64,000 nucleotides of DNA from Actinomycetota bacterium (GCA_035640355.1 DASQWI010000006.1:185239-249238), one strand, 5' to 3'; positions 47,629-56,299 are shown, numbered from the stretch's first letter. Notes: a model not told the origin generated them from the sequence alone. Numbers and translations: made by a program.

Positions 47629-49419
47629 GTGGGTCCCGTGGGGCTGCGGTCCGCGATCGCCGCGGGGTTGGTCGGCGCCATCGGGTCTCTCTATTTCGCG
47701 CTCGTCGGCCTGACCGAGCGGTTCGGCGACCTCGAGCTCATCGGAGAGCAGGTCACGCTGGGCCGACTGCTCCTCGTCCTCCCGCCGCTCGTGGCCGGCT
47801 ACGTCGTGAGTCGGCCACGGGTCGTCGCCGGCGAGCGGCGGATCCCCACTCCCGCGGAGGCAGCGTTCGCCGGCGCGTCGACCGGTGCCATCGCCGGGGC
47901 GGCCTTCGGCGCCGCCGTCGTCTTCGCCGATTGGTTCGACGTCAACCGGATCCGTGAGGTGTTCATCACGGTCTCGCCCGGGCTGATCGAGTTCGTGACG
48001 TTCGAGCGTGGAGTCGCCGCGGGGTTCGTCATCCTCGTCGTTATCGGCGTTGTGGGCGGCGCGGTCGGAGGAGTGCTTCGGGCGTCGTCACCGCTGGTGC
48101 GCACTCCGATCGTCCTCGGCGCCTCCGTGGCGATCCTCCTGGGACTGCTCCAGCGGATCATCCCCGTCGCCATGCGGCAATTGGATCTCGACCCCTCCTT
48201 TCTGTACGAGGTCAGTGGGGGGCTGACGGTCCCGGCCGGCGTCGCCGTGTTCGCCCTGACCGCGGGCGCAAACGTCCTATGGACACGGTCGGGGCCTCAG
48301 GTTCGCGACCGGGTCCGTACCTCGGCGCGTGAACAACCGGTCGCGCGGACTGCCGTGCTGATCGTGATCTTGGCGGTGGCCGCGATCTTGCCGCTCCTCG
48401 TCGGCTCGGTCATCTCCGAGGTGCTCGGCACGGTCATGGTCTTCATGCTCCTCGGCCTCGGGCTCAACATCGTGGTGGGGTACGCGGGCCTACTTGACCT
48501 GGGGTACGTGGCGTTCTTCGCGTTCGGTGCGTACGCGCTCGCGCTCCTCACCGGCGCGATGCTGAACACGACGGTCGGCGCTGCCGAGCCCGCGTTCTCG
48601 CTGAATCTGAACTTCTACATTGCCGTGTGGGTGGTCGCGGCGCTCGCGGCCGGCGTCGGCGTGCTGATCGGGGCGCCGGTGCTGCGACTACGCGGTGATT
48701 ACCTGGCGATCGTGACCCTCGGCCTTGGCGAGATCGTGAGCATCCTCACGCAGTCGCGATGGCTGCAGCCGCTCGTCGGCGGGCCGCAGGGGACAAGGGG
48801 CATCACCGACGCCGCGATTGGCGACTTTTCGTTCCGCCCGCCACAGAATTTCTATTACCTCGCCTTCGCGTTCGTCGTTCTCGCGGTGTTCGTGTCGTGG
48901 CGTCTATCTGCTTCTCGCATCGGACGAGCGTGGAACGCGATGCGCGAGGACGAGCAGGTCGCCGACGCGATGGGCATCAGCACCACGAAGTACAAGTTGC
49001 TCGCGTTCGCGATGGGCGGCGCCATCGGGTCGGTCGGCGGAGCGCTGTTTGCCGTCAAGATCGGCTCGCTCACGCCGGCGAGCTTTCAGATCCTCGTCTC
49101 GATCACCGCGCTCGCTGTCGTCATCCTGGGCGGTCTGGGGAGCATTCCCGGTGTCGTCGTCGGCGCGCTCGTTCTGATCGGACTGCCCGGGCTTCTGCGC
49201 GAGTTCGAGGAGTACCGCCTGCTGATCTACGGCGGTGTTCTCGTCGCGATCATGGTCCTTCGTCCACAGGGCCTCGTACCGAACGTCCGCCGCACGCGTG
49301 AGCTCCACGAGGAAGAGGTGGAGCAGGACGCCTGGGCCGCGGGCGCTGCACAGCGCGAGGAGCCGTACGCCACGGTCGTGGTCGGCGACACGGTCGAGGA
49401 GGAGGAGCGCTCCACGTGA
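47629..49419 (+). CDS. livM: Branched-chain-type ABC transporter permease, LivM, with N-terminal membrane extension
   Basis: A 596-residue permease, nearly twice the usual 300-350. The LivM core occupies about 245-570: VMVFMLLGLGLNIVVGYAGL, LRLRGDYLAIVTLGLGEIV, the EAA-type loop WNAMREDEQVADAMGIS and VIMVLRPQGLVP at the C-terminus (written here as I-M-V-L-R-P-Q-G-L-V-P). The first 240 residues form an extra domain with about five or six membrane segments and no recognised motif. GTG at 47629 is preceded by GGAGAAGG; GTG at 47638 is in frame. A charged tail follows the core. The stop overlaps livG. Confidence 0.88.
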   Translation: MGPVGLRSAIAAGLVGAIGSLYFALVGLTERFGDLELIGEQVTLGRLLLVLPPLVAGYVVSRPRVVAGERRIPTPAEAAFAGASTGAIAGAAFGAAVVFADWFDVNRIREVFITVSPGLIEFVTFERGVAAGFVILVVIGVVGGAVGGVLRASSPLVRTPIVLGASVAILLGLLQRIIPVAMRQLDLDPSFLYEVSGGLTVPAGVAVFALTAGANVLWTRSGPQVRDRVRTSAREQPVARTAVLIVILAVAAILPLLVGSVISEVLGTVMVFMLLGLGLNIVVGYAGLLDLGYVAFFAFGAYALALLTGAMLNTTVGAAEPAFSLNLNFYIAVWVVAALAAGVGVLIGAPVLRLRGDYLAIVTLGLGEIVSILTQSRWLQPLVGGPQGTRGITDAAIGDFSFRPPQNFYYLAFAFVVLAVFVSWRLSASRIGRAWNAMREDEQVADAMGISTTKYKLLAFAMGGAIGSVGGALFAVKIGSLTPASFQILVSITALAVVILGGLGSIPGVVVGALVLIGLPGLLREFEEYRLLIYGGVLVAIMVLRPQGLVPNVRRTRELHEEEVEQDAWAAGAAQREEPYATVVVGDTVEEEERST

Positions 49420-50207
49420 GCGACGCCAAGCCACTGCTCCAATTGCGGAACGTGGCCAAGCACTTCGGCGGCCTGTACGCGCTATCCGGGCTCGACATGC
49501 AGGTGAACGAGGGGGAAATCGTTTCGGTCATCGGGCCGAACGGCGCCGGGAAGAGCACGATGTTCAACGTCGTGACCGGTCTGTACGAACCGGACGACGG
49601 CGACGTGCTCTTCAAGGAACAGAGTGTCGTGGGGCTCGCACCGAACCAGATCACGCGTCTGGGGATCGCGCGGACGTTTCAGACGGTGCACCTGTTCCCG
49701 AACATGACGGTGCTCGAGAACGCCATGGTCGGACAGCACTGTCGCACCCGCTCCGGTGTGTTCGGCGCGGTCTTTCGTCCGCCCAGGACGCAGCGCGAGG
49801 AGGAGCGCATCCGTGAGCGGGCCAAGGAAGCCCTCGAGTTCTTCGGGCGGCGCCTCGCGGGCTACCGGCAGGATCAACCGGCCTTCGCGCTCTCCTATGC
49901 GAACCGTCGCCGGCTGGAGATGGCGCGCGCGATCGCGACGGAGCCGATCCTCATCTCCCTCGACGAGCCCACTGCTGGCATGAACCCTCGTGAGACGCTC
50001 GAGCTGCGCGACCACATCGTGCGCATGCGCGACGAGCGCGGGCTGACCGTCTTGGTGATCGAGCACGACATGCGGGTCGTCAAGGGCGTCTCGGATCGGG
50101 TGATCGCGCTCGACTACGGGCGCAAGATCGCGGAGGGCACGTACGAGGAGGTCGCCAACAACGCGCAGGTGATCGAGGCGTACCTGGGGACGAAGGCGGC
50201 GGGATGA
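49416..50207 (+). CDS. livG: Branched-chain-type ABC transporter ATP-binding protein, LivG
   Basis: A 263-residue ATPase. Walker A is GPNGAGKSTM (about 42-51), Q-loop RTFQTVHLFPNMTVLENAM, signature LSYANRRRLEMARAI (about 155-169; weaker than LSGGQ, as usual in LivG), Walker B ILISLDEPTAGMNP and the H-loop VIEHDMRVV. A C-terminal extension GRKIAEGTYEEVANN is typical. GTG at 49416 overlaps the livM stop; the stop overlaps livF. Confidence 0.95.
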   Translation: MSDAKPLLQLRNVAKHFGGLYALSGLDMQVNEGEIVSVIGPNGAGKSTMFNVVTGLYEPDDGDVLFKEQSVVGLAPNQITRLGIARTFQTVHLFPNMTVLENAMVGQHCRTRSGVFGAVFRPPRTQREEERIRERAKEALEFFGRRLAGYRQDQPAFALSYANRRRLEMARAIATEPILISLDEPTAGMNPRETLELRDHIVRMRDERGLTVLVIEHDMRVVKGVSDRVIALDYGRKIAEGTYEEVANNAQVIEAYLGTKAAG

Positions 50208-51046
50208 ACGACGACGTCACGACGGAGACGCCGGCGCGAGACGCGCAGACCGTGGCGTCGGACGTGCAGCCCGTTCAGACCGAAGCGATGCCGACGCCGG
50301 CGCAACCGGTCGCGTCGGGGGACGGCGATCGCCGACCGATCCTCGAGCTCCGCAACGTGAGCACGCACTACGGGCTCGTCGCCGTGCTTCGGAACGTGAA
50401 CGTCGAGATCTACCCCGGCGAGATGGTGTGCCTGCTGGGCGGCAACGCGTCGGGGAAGACGACGACGCTCCGGACGATCCTCGGGTACGTGGCGCCGTCC
50501 GAGGGCGAGGTGTTTCTCGACGGCGAGGTGGTGAGCGGCCTCCCGACGACCCAGATCGTCCGCCGTGGCATCTCGATGGTGCCGGAGAACCGGCGGCTGT
50601 TTGCCAACATGACCGTCGACGAGAACCTCGACCTCGGCGCGTACCAGCGGAAGGACAAGGGGAAGGTCGCCGAGGACCGCGAACGGATCCTCGAGACGTT
50701 TCCCCGGATCCGCGAACGGCTGAGGCAGAAGGCGGGGACGCTCTCGGGAGGCGAGCAGCAGATGGTTGCTATGGGCCGGGCGCTCATGGCCGACCCGAAG
50801 GTCCTGCTGATGGACGAGCCGTCGATGGGACTCGCGCCGATCCTGGTCGAGCAGGTCTTCGAGATCATCAAGTCGATCCGGAGCCTCGGCCGGACGATCT
50901 TCGTCGTCGAGCAGAACGCGAACATGGCGCTGTCGATCGCCGACCGCGGCTACGTCATCCAGACCGGTGAGGTCGTTCTCGCCGATACCGCGCAGAACCT
51001 GCTCGACAACCCGCTCATGCGGGAGGCGTACCTCGGCGAGCTCTGA
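50204..51046 (+). CDS. livF: Branched-chain-type ABC transporter ATP-binding protein, LivF
   Basis: A 280-residue ATPase with a 45-residue Thr/Pro/Gln-rich N-terminal extension before the ABC core. Walker A GGNASGKTTTL (about 80-90; the usual second Gly is Ser as in many LivF), signature LSGGEQQMVAMGRALM (about 181-196), Walker B VLLMDEPSMGLAP and H-loop VVEQNANMAL. ATG at 50204 overlaps livG by 4 nt. An ATG-less shorter start after the extension cannot be excluded. Confidence 0.93.
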   Translation: MNDDVTTETPARDAQTVASDVQPVQTEAMPTPAQPVASGDGDRRPILELRNVSTHYGLVAVLRNVNVEIYPGEMVCLLGGNASGKTTTLRTILGYVAPSEGEVFLDGEVVSGLPTTQIVRRGISMVPENRRLFANMTVDENLDLGAYQRKDKGKVAEDRERILETFPRIRERLRQKAGTLSGGEQQMVAMGRALMADPKVLLMDEPSMGLAPILVEQVFEIIKSIRSLGRTIFVVEQNANMALSIADRGYVIQTGEVVLADTAQNLLDNPLMREAYLGEL

Positions 51047-51062
51047 GCGAGCGAGGGGCGGC

Positions 51063-51974
51063 GTGCCGTTCGTGGACGCCGAGACGCTCGCGCACGCCTT
51101 GCCGATGACCGCGGCGATCGACGCGCTCGAGGCGGCGTTCGGCGCTGAGCGGCTGCCGGAGGCGCCGATGCGGACCCACGTGGAGACGCGCGCCGGAACG
51201 CTGCTGCTGATGCCGGCCTTCGGAGAGCCGGGCGTCGGCGTGAAGCTGGTCACGCTGACGCCGTCGAACCCGGATCGCCGGCTCCCGTTCATCCACGCGG
51301 TGTACGTGCTGTTCGAGTCCGTCGGTCAGGCGCCGGTTGCGCTGCTCGACGGTGCGGCGCTGACCGCGCTTCGGACGGCGGCGGTGAGCGGTCTGGCGAC
51401 GAGGCACCTCGCGCGCGACGAGGCGAGCCGGCTGGCGATCTTTGGGGCCGGCGTGCAGGCGAGGTCGCACCTGCGGGCGATGCTCGCGGTCCGCCCGATC
51501 GAGGACGTCGTGGTGGTCTCTCGCACACGCGAGCGCGCCGATACGCTCGTGAAGGAGGCCGGAGTGGCCGCGCGCGTCGGTGCTCGGGACGACGTAGGGG
51601 ACCGCGATCTCGTGTGTACGTGCACGACGAGCGCGACGCCCGTGTTCGACGGCTCGCTGCTCGCGCCGGGGACGCACGTGAACGCGGTCGGTGCGTATAA
51701 GCCGGACTTACGCGAGCTCGATACGGAGACGATCGAGCGAGCGCGCGTCGTCGTCGAAACGCGTGAGGCCGCGATGGAAGAGGCGGGCGATCTGCTGATC
51801 CCGATGAAGGAGGGCGCGATCGGCGAGGATCACGTCGTGGCCGATCTATCGGAGGTGGTCCGCGGCGAGACGGTGCGGCGAACGGCCCAAGACGTCACGG
51901 TGTTCAAGTCGGTCGGCGTGGCGTTCGAGGACCTCGTCGTGGCGCGGGCGGCCGTCGATCGACTCGGCTCGTGA
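51063..51974 (+). CDS. Ornithine cyclodeaminase / mu-crystallin family NAD(P) enzyme
   Basis: A 303-residue cytoplasmic enzyme. The substrate region holds VGVKLVTLTPSNPDRRLPF (about 60-78), the central part TALRTAAVSGLATRHLAR (about 101-118) and the Rossmann loop AIFGAGVQARSHLRAML (about 124-140). The family includes ornithine cyclodeaminase, alanine and lysine-type dehydrogenases and Delta1-pyrroline-2-carboxylate reductases; sequence alone does not choose. GTG at 51063 follows GAGGGG, 16 nt after livF. Co-transcription with the FAD oxidoreductase suggests that the imine made by one is reduced by the other. Confidence 0.85.
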   Translation: MPFVDAETLAHALPMTAAIDALEAAFGAERLPEAPMRTHVETRAGTLLLMPAFGEPGVGVKLVTLTPSNPDRRLPFIHAVYVLFESVGQAPVALLDGAALTALRTAAVSGLATRHLARDEASRLAIFGAGVQARSHLRAMLAVRPIEDVVVVSRTRERADTLVKEAGVAARVGARDDVGDRDLVCTCTTSATPVFDGSLLAPGTHVNAVGAYKPDLRELDTETIERARVVVETREAAMEEAGDLLIPMKEGAIGEDHVVADLSEVVRGETVRRTAQDVTVFKSVGVAFEDLVVARAAVDRLGS

Positions 51975-53125
51975 GCCGAACCGCGGACGTCGTGATCGTC
52001 GGCGGGGGAGTGGTCGGCGCGAGCGCGGCGTACCACCTCGCCTCGGCTGGAGCGGGCCGAGTTGTCGTGCTCGAACGCGAGAATCGGCTGGGCGCCGGCT
52101 CGACCGGAGCGTGCGCGGGCGGGTTCCGAACGCAGTTCTCGAGCGACGTGAACATCCGGCTCTCGCAGGCCAGCGTTCCGATGATCACGGGGTTCACCGA
52201 GGAGCACGGCCTTCCCCTCGACGTCGCGCAGCACGGATACCTGTTCCTCGTTCGCGACGAAGGGCTGTGGGAAGAGTTCGTGACAGCGAACGAGCTTCAG
52301 CGCTCGCTCGGCGTCGAGGCGACGCTGCTGCCGGCAGACGAGGCAGCGAAGCTCGCGCCCGGTATCGCCGTGGACGGGATCGTCGGTGCCTCGTACGGAC
52401 CGGTTGACGGGATCGCCGATCCGTCCGGTCTGACGCTGGGGTATGCGACGCTTGCGCGGCGTCTCGGAGCGGAGATCGAGCTGAGCGTTGAGACTCGTCG
52501 AGTGGTCGTCGACGCAGGTCACGTTCGGGGCGTCGAGGCGCGCGACGAGACGATCGATGCGCCGGTCGTCGTGAACGCCGCGGGTCCGTGGGCCGGGGAG
52601 CTCGCAACGACCGTTGGCATCGACTTGCCGCTCGAACCGATCCCGCGCCACGTGCTCGTGACGGGAGAATTCCCGGGCGTACCGGAGCGCCGGACGCTGG
52701 TGATCGACGCCGTCTCGAGCTTCTACTTTCATCGGGAGGGCGCCGGAGTCCTGATGGGGATGGGAAGCGCGAACGAACGGCCGACGTTCGAGACACGGGT
52801 TGACGAGCGGTTCATCGCCGAGGAGCTGCTGCCCAAGGCAGTGGAGGTGTTCCCGCCGCTCGAGGAAGCGGCGGTCGAACACTCGTGGGTCGGCCTGTAC
52901 GAGATGACGCCGGATCGTCACCCGATCATCGGCGAAGCGCCCTCTGTCGCCGGTTTCTATCTGGCGAACGGGTTCAGCGGCCACGGCTTCCAGCACGCGC
53001 CGGTCGTCGGGAAGCTGTTGGCCGAGCTGATCGTGGAGGGCGATGCCACGACCGTGGACATCTCAGGTCTTGGGCTGGAGCGGTTCCGAGCGGGGGAGCT
53101 CGTCAGGGAGCGACACGTCGTGTAG
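51971..53125 (+). CDS. FAD-dependent amino acid/amine oxidoreductase (DAO family)
   Basis: A 384-residue flavoprotein. N-terminal Rossmann motif VVIVGGGVVGASAAYHLA (about 7-24), GAGSTGACAGGFRTQF near the flavin, VVNAAGPWAG (about 197-206), MGMGSANERPTF and the C-terminal FYLANGFSGHGFQHAP. These fit the group of sarcosine oxidase beta, glycine oxidase, D-amino acid and proline/hydroxyproline dehydrogenases. The last gene of the liv operon; GTG at 51971 overlaps the preceding stop. Its 3' end lies 1 nt from the tRNA-Leu CCA end on the other strand. Substrate not determined. Confidence 0.88.
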   Translation: MSRTADVVIVGGGVVGASAAYHLASAGAGRVVVLERENRLGAGSTGACAGGFRTQFSSDVNIRLSQASVPMITGFTEEHGLPLDVAQHGYLFLVRDEGLWEEFVTANELQRSLGVEATLLPADEAAKLAPGIAVDGIVGASYGPVDGIADPSGLTLGYATLARRLGAEIELSVETRRVVVDAGHVRGVEARDETIDAPVVVNAAGPWAGELATTVGIDLPLEPIPRHVLVTGEFPGVPERRTLVIDAVSSFYFHREGAGVLMGMGSANERPTFETRVDERFIAEELLPKAVEVFPPLEEAAVEHSWVGLYEMTPDRHPIIGEAPSVAGFYLANGFSGHGFQHAPVVGKLLAELIVEGDATTVDISGLGLERFRAGELVRERHVV

Positions 53126-53126
53126 C

Positions 53127-53214
53127 TGGTGCCGGGAGAGGGGATCGAACCCTCAAGGGCCGAAGCCCACGGGTGTTTGAGACCCGCGCGTTTTCCGAGT
53201 TTCGCCATCCCGGC
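53127..53214 (-). tRNA. tRNA-Leu, anticodon CAA, CCA encoded
   Basis: The acceptor GCCGGGA pairs with TCCCGGC. The anticodon stem CGGGT/ACCCG frames the loop CTCAAAC, giving CAA (reads TTG). The long variable arm (GGGCTTCGGCCC) marks a class II tRNA, and the T arm is GAGGG-TTCGATC-CCCTC. The discriminator A is followed by CCA in the DNA (53127-53129). Confidence 0.95.
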
Positions 53215-53238
53215 CGGGGCGCAACGAGTCTAGCCGGG

Positions 53239-53991
53239 TCAGGCTTTCGGCCCAATGAACGTGTCGAGTGTCGCCACAGCATCACGTCGCGCAACGGAGA
53301 TGGTCGTCGGCTTCGTGTCCTGATGAAGCACTCCGATCGCATCCCACGTATCGCGAAATATCTGCAGGATGTCCATCGAAGTGTTCGTGAAGAAGTATCT
53401 GGGATAGGCGTACTTTCGTTTCTGAACGCGATTGATCACCCGACAGCCGTCGGAGTGAATCAGGCCTCACAATAGCTGCCGTGGATAACGGCAGACGATC
53501 TGTTGTTGCCACCGTTCAAGTCGGATCGCCCGCCGATGCTTCACACCCGGCCCGTGCTGTGGAAAGACGCATGTCCAGTGCATCCAGTAGCCGCACACCT
53601 CCACGCAGCCGTCTCTTGCGACGTTGAAGGGCTTCCTGCCTGGTGGCAGAACGCGATCGATAGCGGTTCCGGCCATACTCACGAGGTGCCGGTAGCGCGC
53701 ATCCTGGTAGATGCTCAGGCGGCTGGTGCGGGGACCCACAACGATGTGCCCATCACCTAGATAGAGGCCGAGCAGATACGAATAGGCCGCCTCATCGAGC
53801 GGAATCCCATCACATCGCGGGCATCTGGACGGGCGTTTGCCGACGCCGGTCGGCGAATACCTCGGTGTGAGTCCGTGGCGCCAGTTCCAGATCGTGCTGA
53901 GCGGGATGCCGGTCGAGCGGGCAACCTGACAGTTGTTCCAACCCGCATCGAACAAGCGCTGGACAGTCTCGACTTCTTGAAGCGAATGCAC
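53239..53991 (-). pseudogene. LAGLIDADG homing-endonuclease-like protein with helix-turn-helix, interrupted by TGA
   Basis: From GTG at 53989-53991 the frame encodes a helix-turn-helix (LFDAGWNNCQVARSTGIPLS), a CPRC element, the first LAGLIDADG-type motif YLLGLYLGDGHI, and WTCVFPQHGPGVKHRR. After QLL a TGA (53467-53469) interrupts the frame. Without any shift it continues as GLIHSDGCRVINRV (second LAGLIDADG-type motif), YPRYFFTNTS and ISVARRDAVATLDTFIGPKA to 53239. So it is one gene of about 250 codons with a single nonsense codon where relatives usually have Arg (CGA to TGA is one step). The family is common and mostly free-standing in Actinobacteria. Adjacent to tRNA-Leu. Confidence 0.8.
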
Positions 53992-54045
53992 GGAACACAC
54001 CCCCGGCTGTGTCAAGAACCGTACAAGGAGGTACTGACACTCACG

Positions 54046-55218
54046 GTGCCGATCGGTTTCCGAATAGACGGCTTCGCAAACGCGGGGAGGACACGGACGA
54101 TCCGAAGAGTTGTCCTGATCGTCCTGCTCGTCGAGCTGACGGCGTGCGAGGCGCAACCGCCCGCCACCGCGCCATCGCCGCGCACCACGAGTGCGCCCTC
54201 GACTGAACCCGTCGCGCTGAAGGTTGCATTCATCCAGGACCTTGCGCCAGAAGGCGCCCTTGATCGAACGCTTCCCGCCTACCAGGGCGCCGAGCTCGCC
54301 CTCACGGTCGCTTCCGCGCGCGAGGGCACGGCCTTCACGATCGGGGTCGTGGCGTTCGACACCGATGGCAGTATCGAAACGGGTCGGGATATCGCCGAAG
54401 AGATCGCTGGCGATCCCTCATATGTCGCCGCGATCGCGGCGCCCGGGCTTCCCGATCAGCAGCCGATCGCCGACGGGCTGGACGGCATGCCGTTCCTCAC
54501 CCTGTCCGATCGTGGGGCGATGCTCACCGAGGACCGCACGTGGCGCCGCTTCGTCGCACCGCTGCGCGATGTCGCGACGAGGCTCGCTCTGCTCGCGGAG
54601 TCGCTCCGCTCGTCGCGTCGCGGCGTGTGCCTCGCCGGGACGGACGAACTGGACCCACTGGCTCGGTACACACGGCGCTCACTCTCTTCGGACGTTCATG
54701 TCACCTCGACGAAGGGCGCGGGCGATGTCTCGTCAGCTCGGTGCGGGGTCGTCGTCTGGAGCGGCGACGGGCTCGGCGCGGCGACCATCGCGGTGGGCCT
54801 GGACGCCGACGTGCGATTGATCGGCGGACCGAATCTGCGCGATGGCGACTTCATCGAGGACGCCGGCGCCTCCGCCGAGGGCGCACTCTCCGTTTGCTCG
54901 TGCGCCGACGTGTCGAACTCGCTCGACCTGGCCGCGCGGCGGTTCATCCAGACGTTCCAATCGGAGAACGGGACGGCTCCAGGACCCTACGCGCTCGAGG
55001 CGTGGGACGCGGCCCGCATGATCATCGCGGGAGTCGACGCCGCCGGAACATCTCGAGCGGAGCTCGCCCCCTGGCTCAGCGGTGTCACGCGCTTCGACGG
55101 CCTCGCGGGTAGCTACCGCTGGGTCGGCGGAGAGCTGGTATCGGCGGGCACACACGTCCGGACGTACGAGGTCGTCGGGGGCCGTTGGGTCCTCGCAGAA
55201 GCGGACACGCAAGCCTGA
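54046..55218 (+). CDS. Orphan periplasmic-binding-type lipoprotein (Liv/Peripla_BP_6-like)
   Basis: About 390 residues. The N-terminus IRRVVLIVLLVELTAC ends in a lipobox (cysteine at about 37), then a Thr/Ser/Pro linker and a two-lobe binding fold starting ALKVAFIQDLAPEGALD. It resembles the livK class, with divergent sequence and low similarity to the livK product at 45.1 kb. No permease or ATPase of the liv type is adjacent; a polar amino acid importer follows. GTG at 54046 stands 14 nt after AAGGAGG, longer than ideal; an upstream ATG at 53987 would overlap the divergent homing-endonuclease-like gene. Function unknown; it could be a sensor or share the livHMGF complex. Confidence 0.75.
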   Translation: MPIGFRIDGFANAGRTRTIRRVVLIVLLVELTACEAQPPATAPSPRTTSAPSTEPVALKVAFIQDLAPEGALDRTLPAYQGAELALTVASAREGTAFTIGVVAFDTDGSIETGRDIAEEIAGDPSYVAAIAAPGLPDQQPIADGLDGMPFLTLSDRGAMLTEDRTWRRFVAPLRDVATRLALLAESLRSSRRGVCLAGTDELDPLARYTRRSLSSDVHVTSTKGAGDVSSARCGVVVWSGDGLGAATIAVGLDADVRLIGGPNLRDGDFIEDAGASAEGALSVCSCADVSNSLDLAARRFIQTFQSENGTAPGPYALEAWDAARMIIAGVDAAGTSRAELAPWLSGVTRFDGLAGSYRWVGGELVSAGTHVRTYEVVGGRWVLAEADTQA

Positions 55219-55331
55219 GGGCTCTCCGTCTGCGTACTCAGCTCCAGAACGAAGAGTTGAGCGAAGCCTCGCGTTTGGGCGAGGATGTCCACCGTGTCCG
55301 TGTGGGGTCGATCGGAACGAGGGGGCAGGCC

Positions 55332-56210
55332 TTGAACAAGCTTCGGATCATGTTGGCGGCGGCGGCGGCATTCGTGCTGCTCGCCGCGTGCGCCGGCAAC
55401 GAGCCGGAGGACGGCGTCGGGGCAACCGGCGCGACCAACGAGACGGGGGCGACGGGAGCGACCGGCGAAACCGGCGCGATCCCGGAGTTCTCGACGCTCG
55501 AGGAGGGTGTCCTGCAGGTGGGCTCCTGCCTCGACTACCCGCCGTTCGAGCAGGTGAAAAACGGTGAGGAGGTCGGCTTCGACGTCGACATGACCGAAGA
55601 GATCGCCTCTCGTCTGGGCCTGACGGTCGAGTGGATCCGCGCCGATTTCGACACGATCTTCACAGCTGTCGCCGGCGGGCAGTTCGACATGGTGGCCGCG
55701 GCCTCGACGATCACCGAGGAACGGGAGCAGACCGTGGACTTCTCCGACTCGTACTTCAACTCGCGACAGGCCCTGGTCATCAACACGAACGAGACGCCGG
55801 ACATCGCCTCGACGGATGACCTTCAGGAAGGTGACGTCGTCGGTGTCCAGCGCGGTACGACCGGAGCCGCGTGGGCGCGGGACAACCTGGAGTCGAACGG
55901 CATCGAGCTCCAGACGTTCACGTCCGCGACCGACGGACTCCGAGCGCTCGAGGGCGGTGGCATGACGGCGTTCATCGCGGACGAGCCCTTCGTCGCCGAG
56001 GCCATCGCCGACCTGCCGAGCCTGGAGGTCGTGGAGGGGATCGATACGGACGAGAAGTACGGGTTCGCGTTCTCACCGGAGAACCCCGAGCTGCACGACG
56101 CGGTGAACGTCGTCCTGGCGGAGATTATCGCGGACGGTACCTACCGGACGTTCTACGAGAAGTGGTTCCCCGGCGCGCCGCTGCCGCCGGAGTTCGAGCC
56201 GACGGCGTAA
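55332..56210 (+). CDS. Polar amino acid ABC transporter substrate-binding lipoprotein (SBP_bac_3)
   Basis: A 292-residue binding protein. TTG at 55332 with GAGGGGG 8 nt upstream gives the signal MNKLRIMLAAAAAFVLLAAC with the lipobox cysteine at 20, then a GATGETGATG-type repeat linker and the family 3 fold: LQVGSCLDYPPFEQVKNGEE, GFDVDMTEEIASRLGL, VAGGQFDMVAAASTITEERE (about 112-131) and YGFAFSPENPELHDAVN. It resembles cystine, glutamine or arginine binding proteins; the ligand is not evident. It heads an operon with permease, ATPase and a cupredoxin. Confidence 0.9.
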   Translation: MNKLRIMLAAAAAFVLLAACAGNEPEDGVGATGATNETGATGATGETGAIPEFSTLEEGVLQVGSCLDYPPFEQVKNGEEVGFDVDMTEEIASRLGLTVEWIRADFDTIFTAVAGGQFDMVAAASTITEEREQTVDFSDSYFNSRQALVINTNETPDIASTDDLQEGDVVGVQRGTTGAAWARDNLESNGIELQTFTSATDGLRALEGGGMTAFIADEPFVAEAIADLPSLEVVEGIDTDEKYGFAFSPENPELHDAVNVVLAEIIADGTYRTFYEKWFPGAPLPPEFEPTA

Positions 56211-56222
56211 CAAGCGCTCCGA

Positions 56223-56261
56223 CGGAAGGCCCGCCCGCATGATTGCGGCGCGGGCCTTCCG
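56223..56261 (+). terminator. Strong hairpin between binding protein and permease genes
   Basis: A perfect 12-bp stem, CGGAAGGCCCGC with its complement, closed by a further CCGC/GCGG stem and an ATGATT loop. It begins 13 nt after the binding-protein stop and ends 39 nt before the permease. No T run follows, so it more likely attenuates or protects the upstream mRNA than stops all transcription. Confidence 0.6.
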
Positions 56262-56299
56262 CGTTCCAGCCACGCCAACTCGAGGAGGGCAGGCATCCG

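Noticed and set aside
53127..53214. tRNA-Leu as an integration site for a mobile element
   Set aside because: No second copy of the tRNA 3' end and no integrase were found in the window.
53467..53469. TGA read as selenocysteine or recoded as a sense codon
   Set aside because: Most genes in the window end in TGA, no SECIS-like element was recognised, and homologues have Arg rather than Cys here, so a nonsense mutation is simpler.
53503..53760. 85-codon plus-strand frame inside the homing-endonuclease-like pseudogene
   Set aside because: Antisense to a clearly recognisable protein and without family resemblance or ribosome-binding site.
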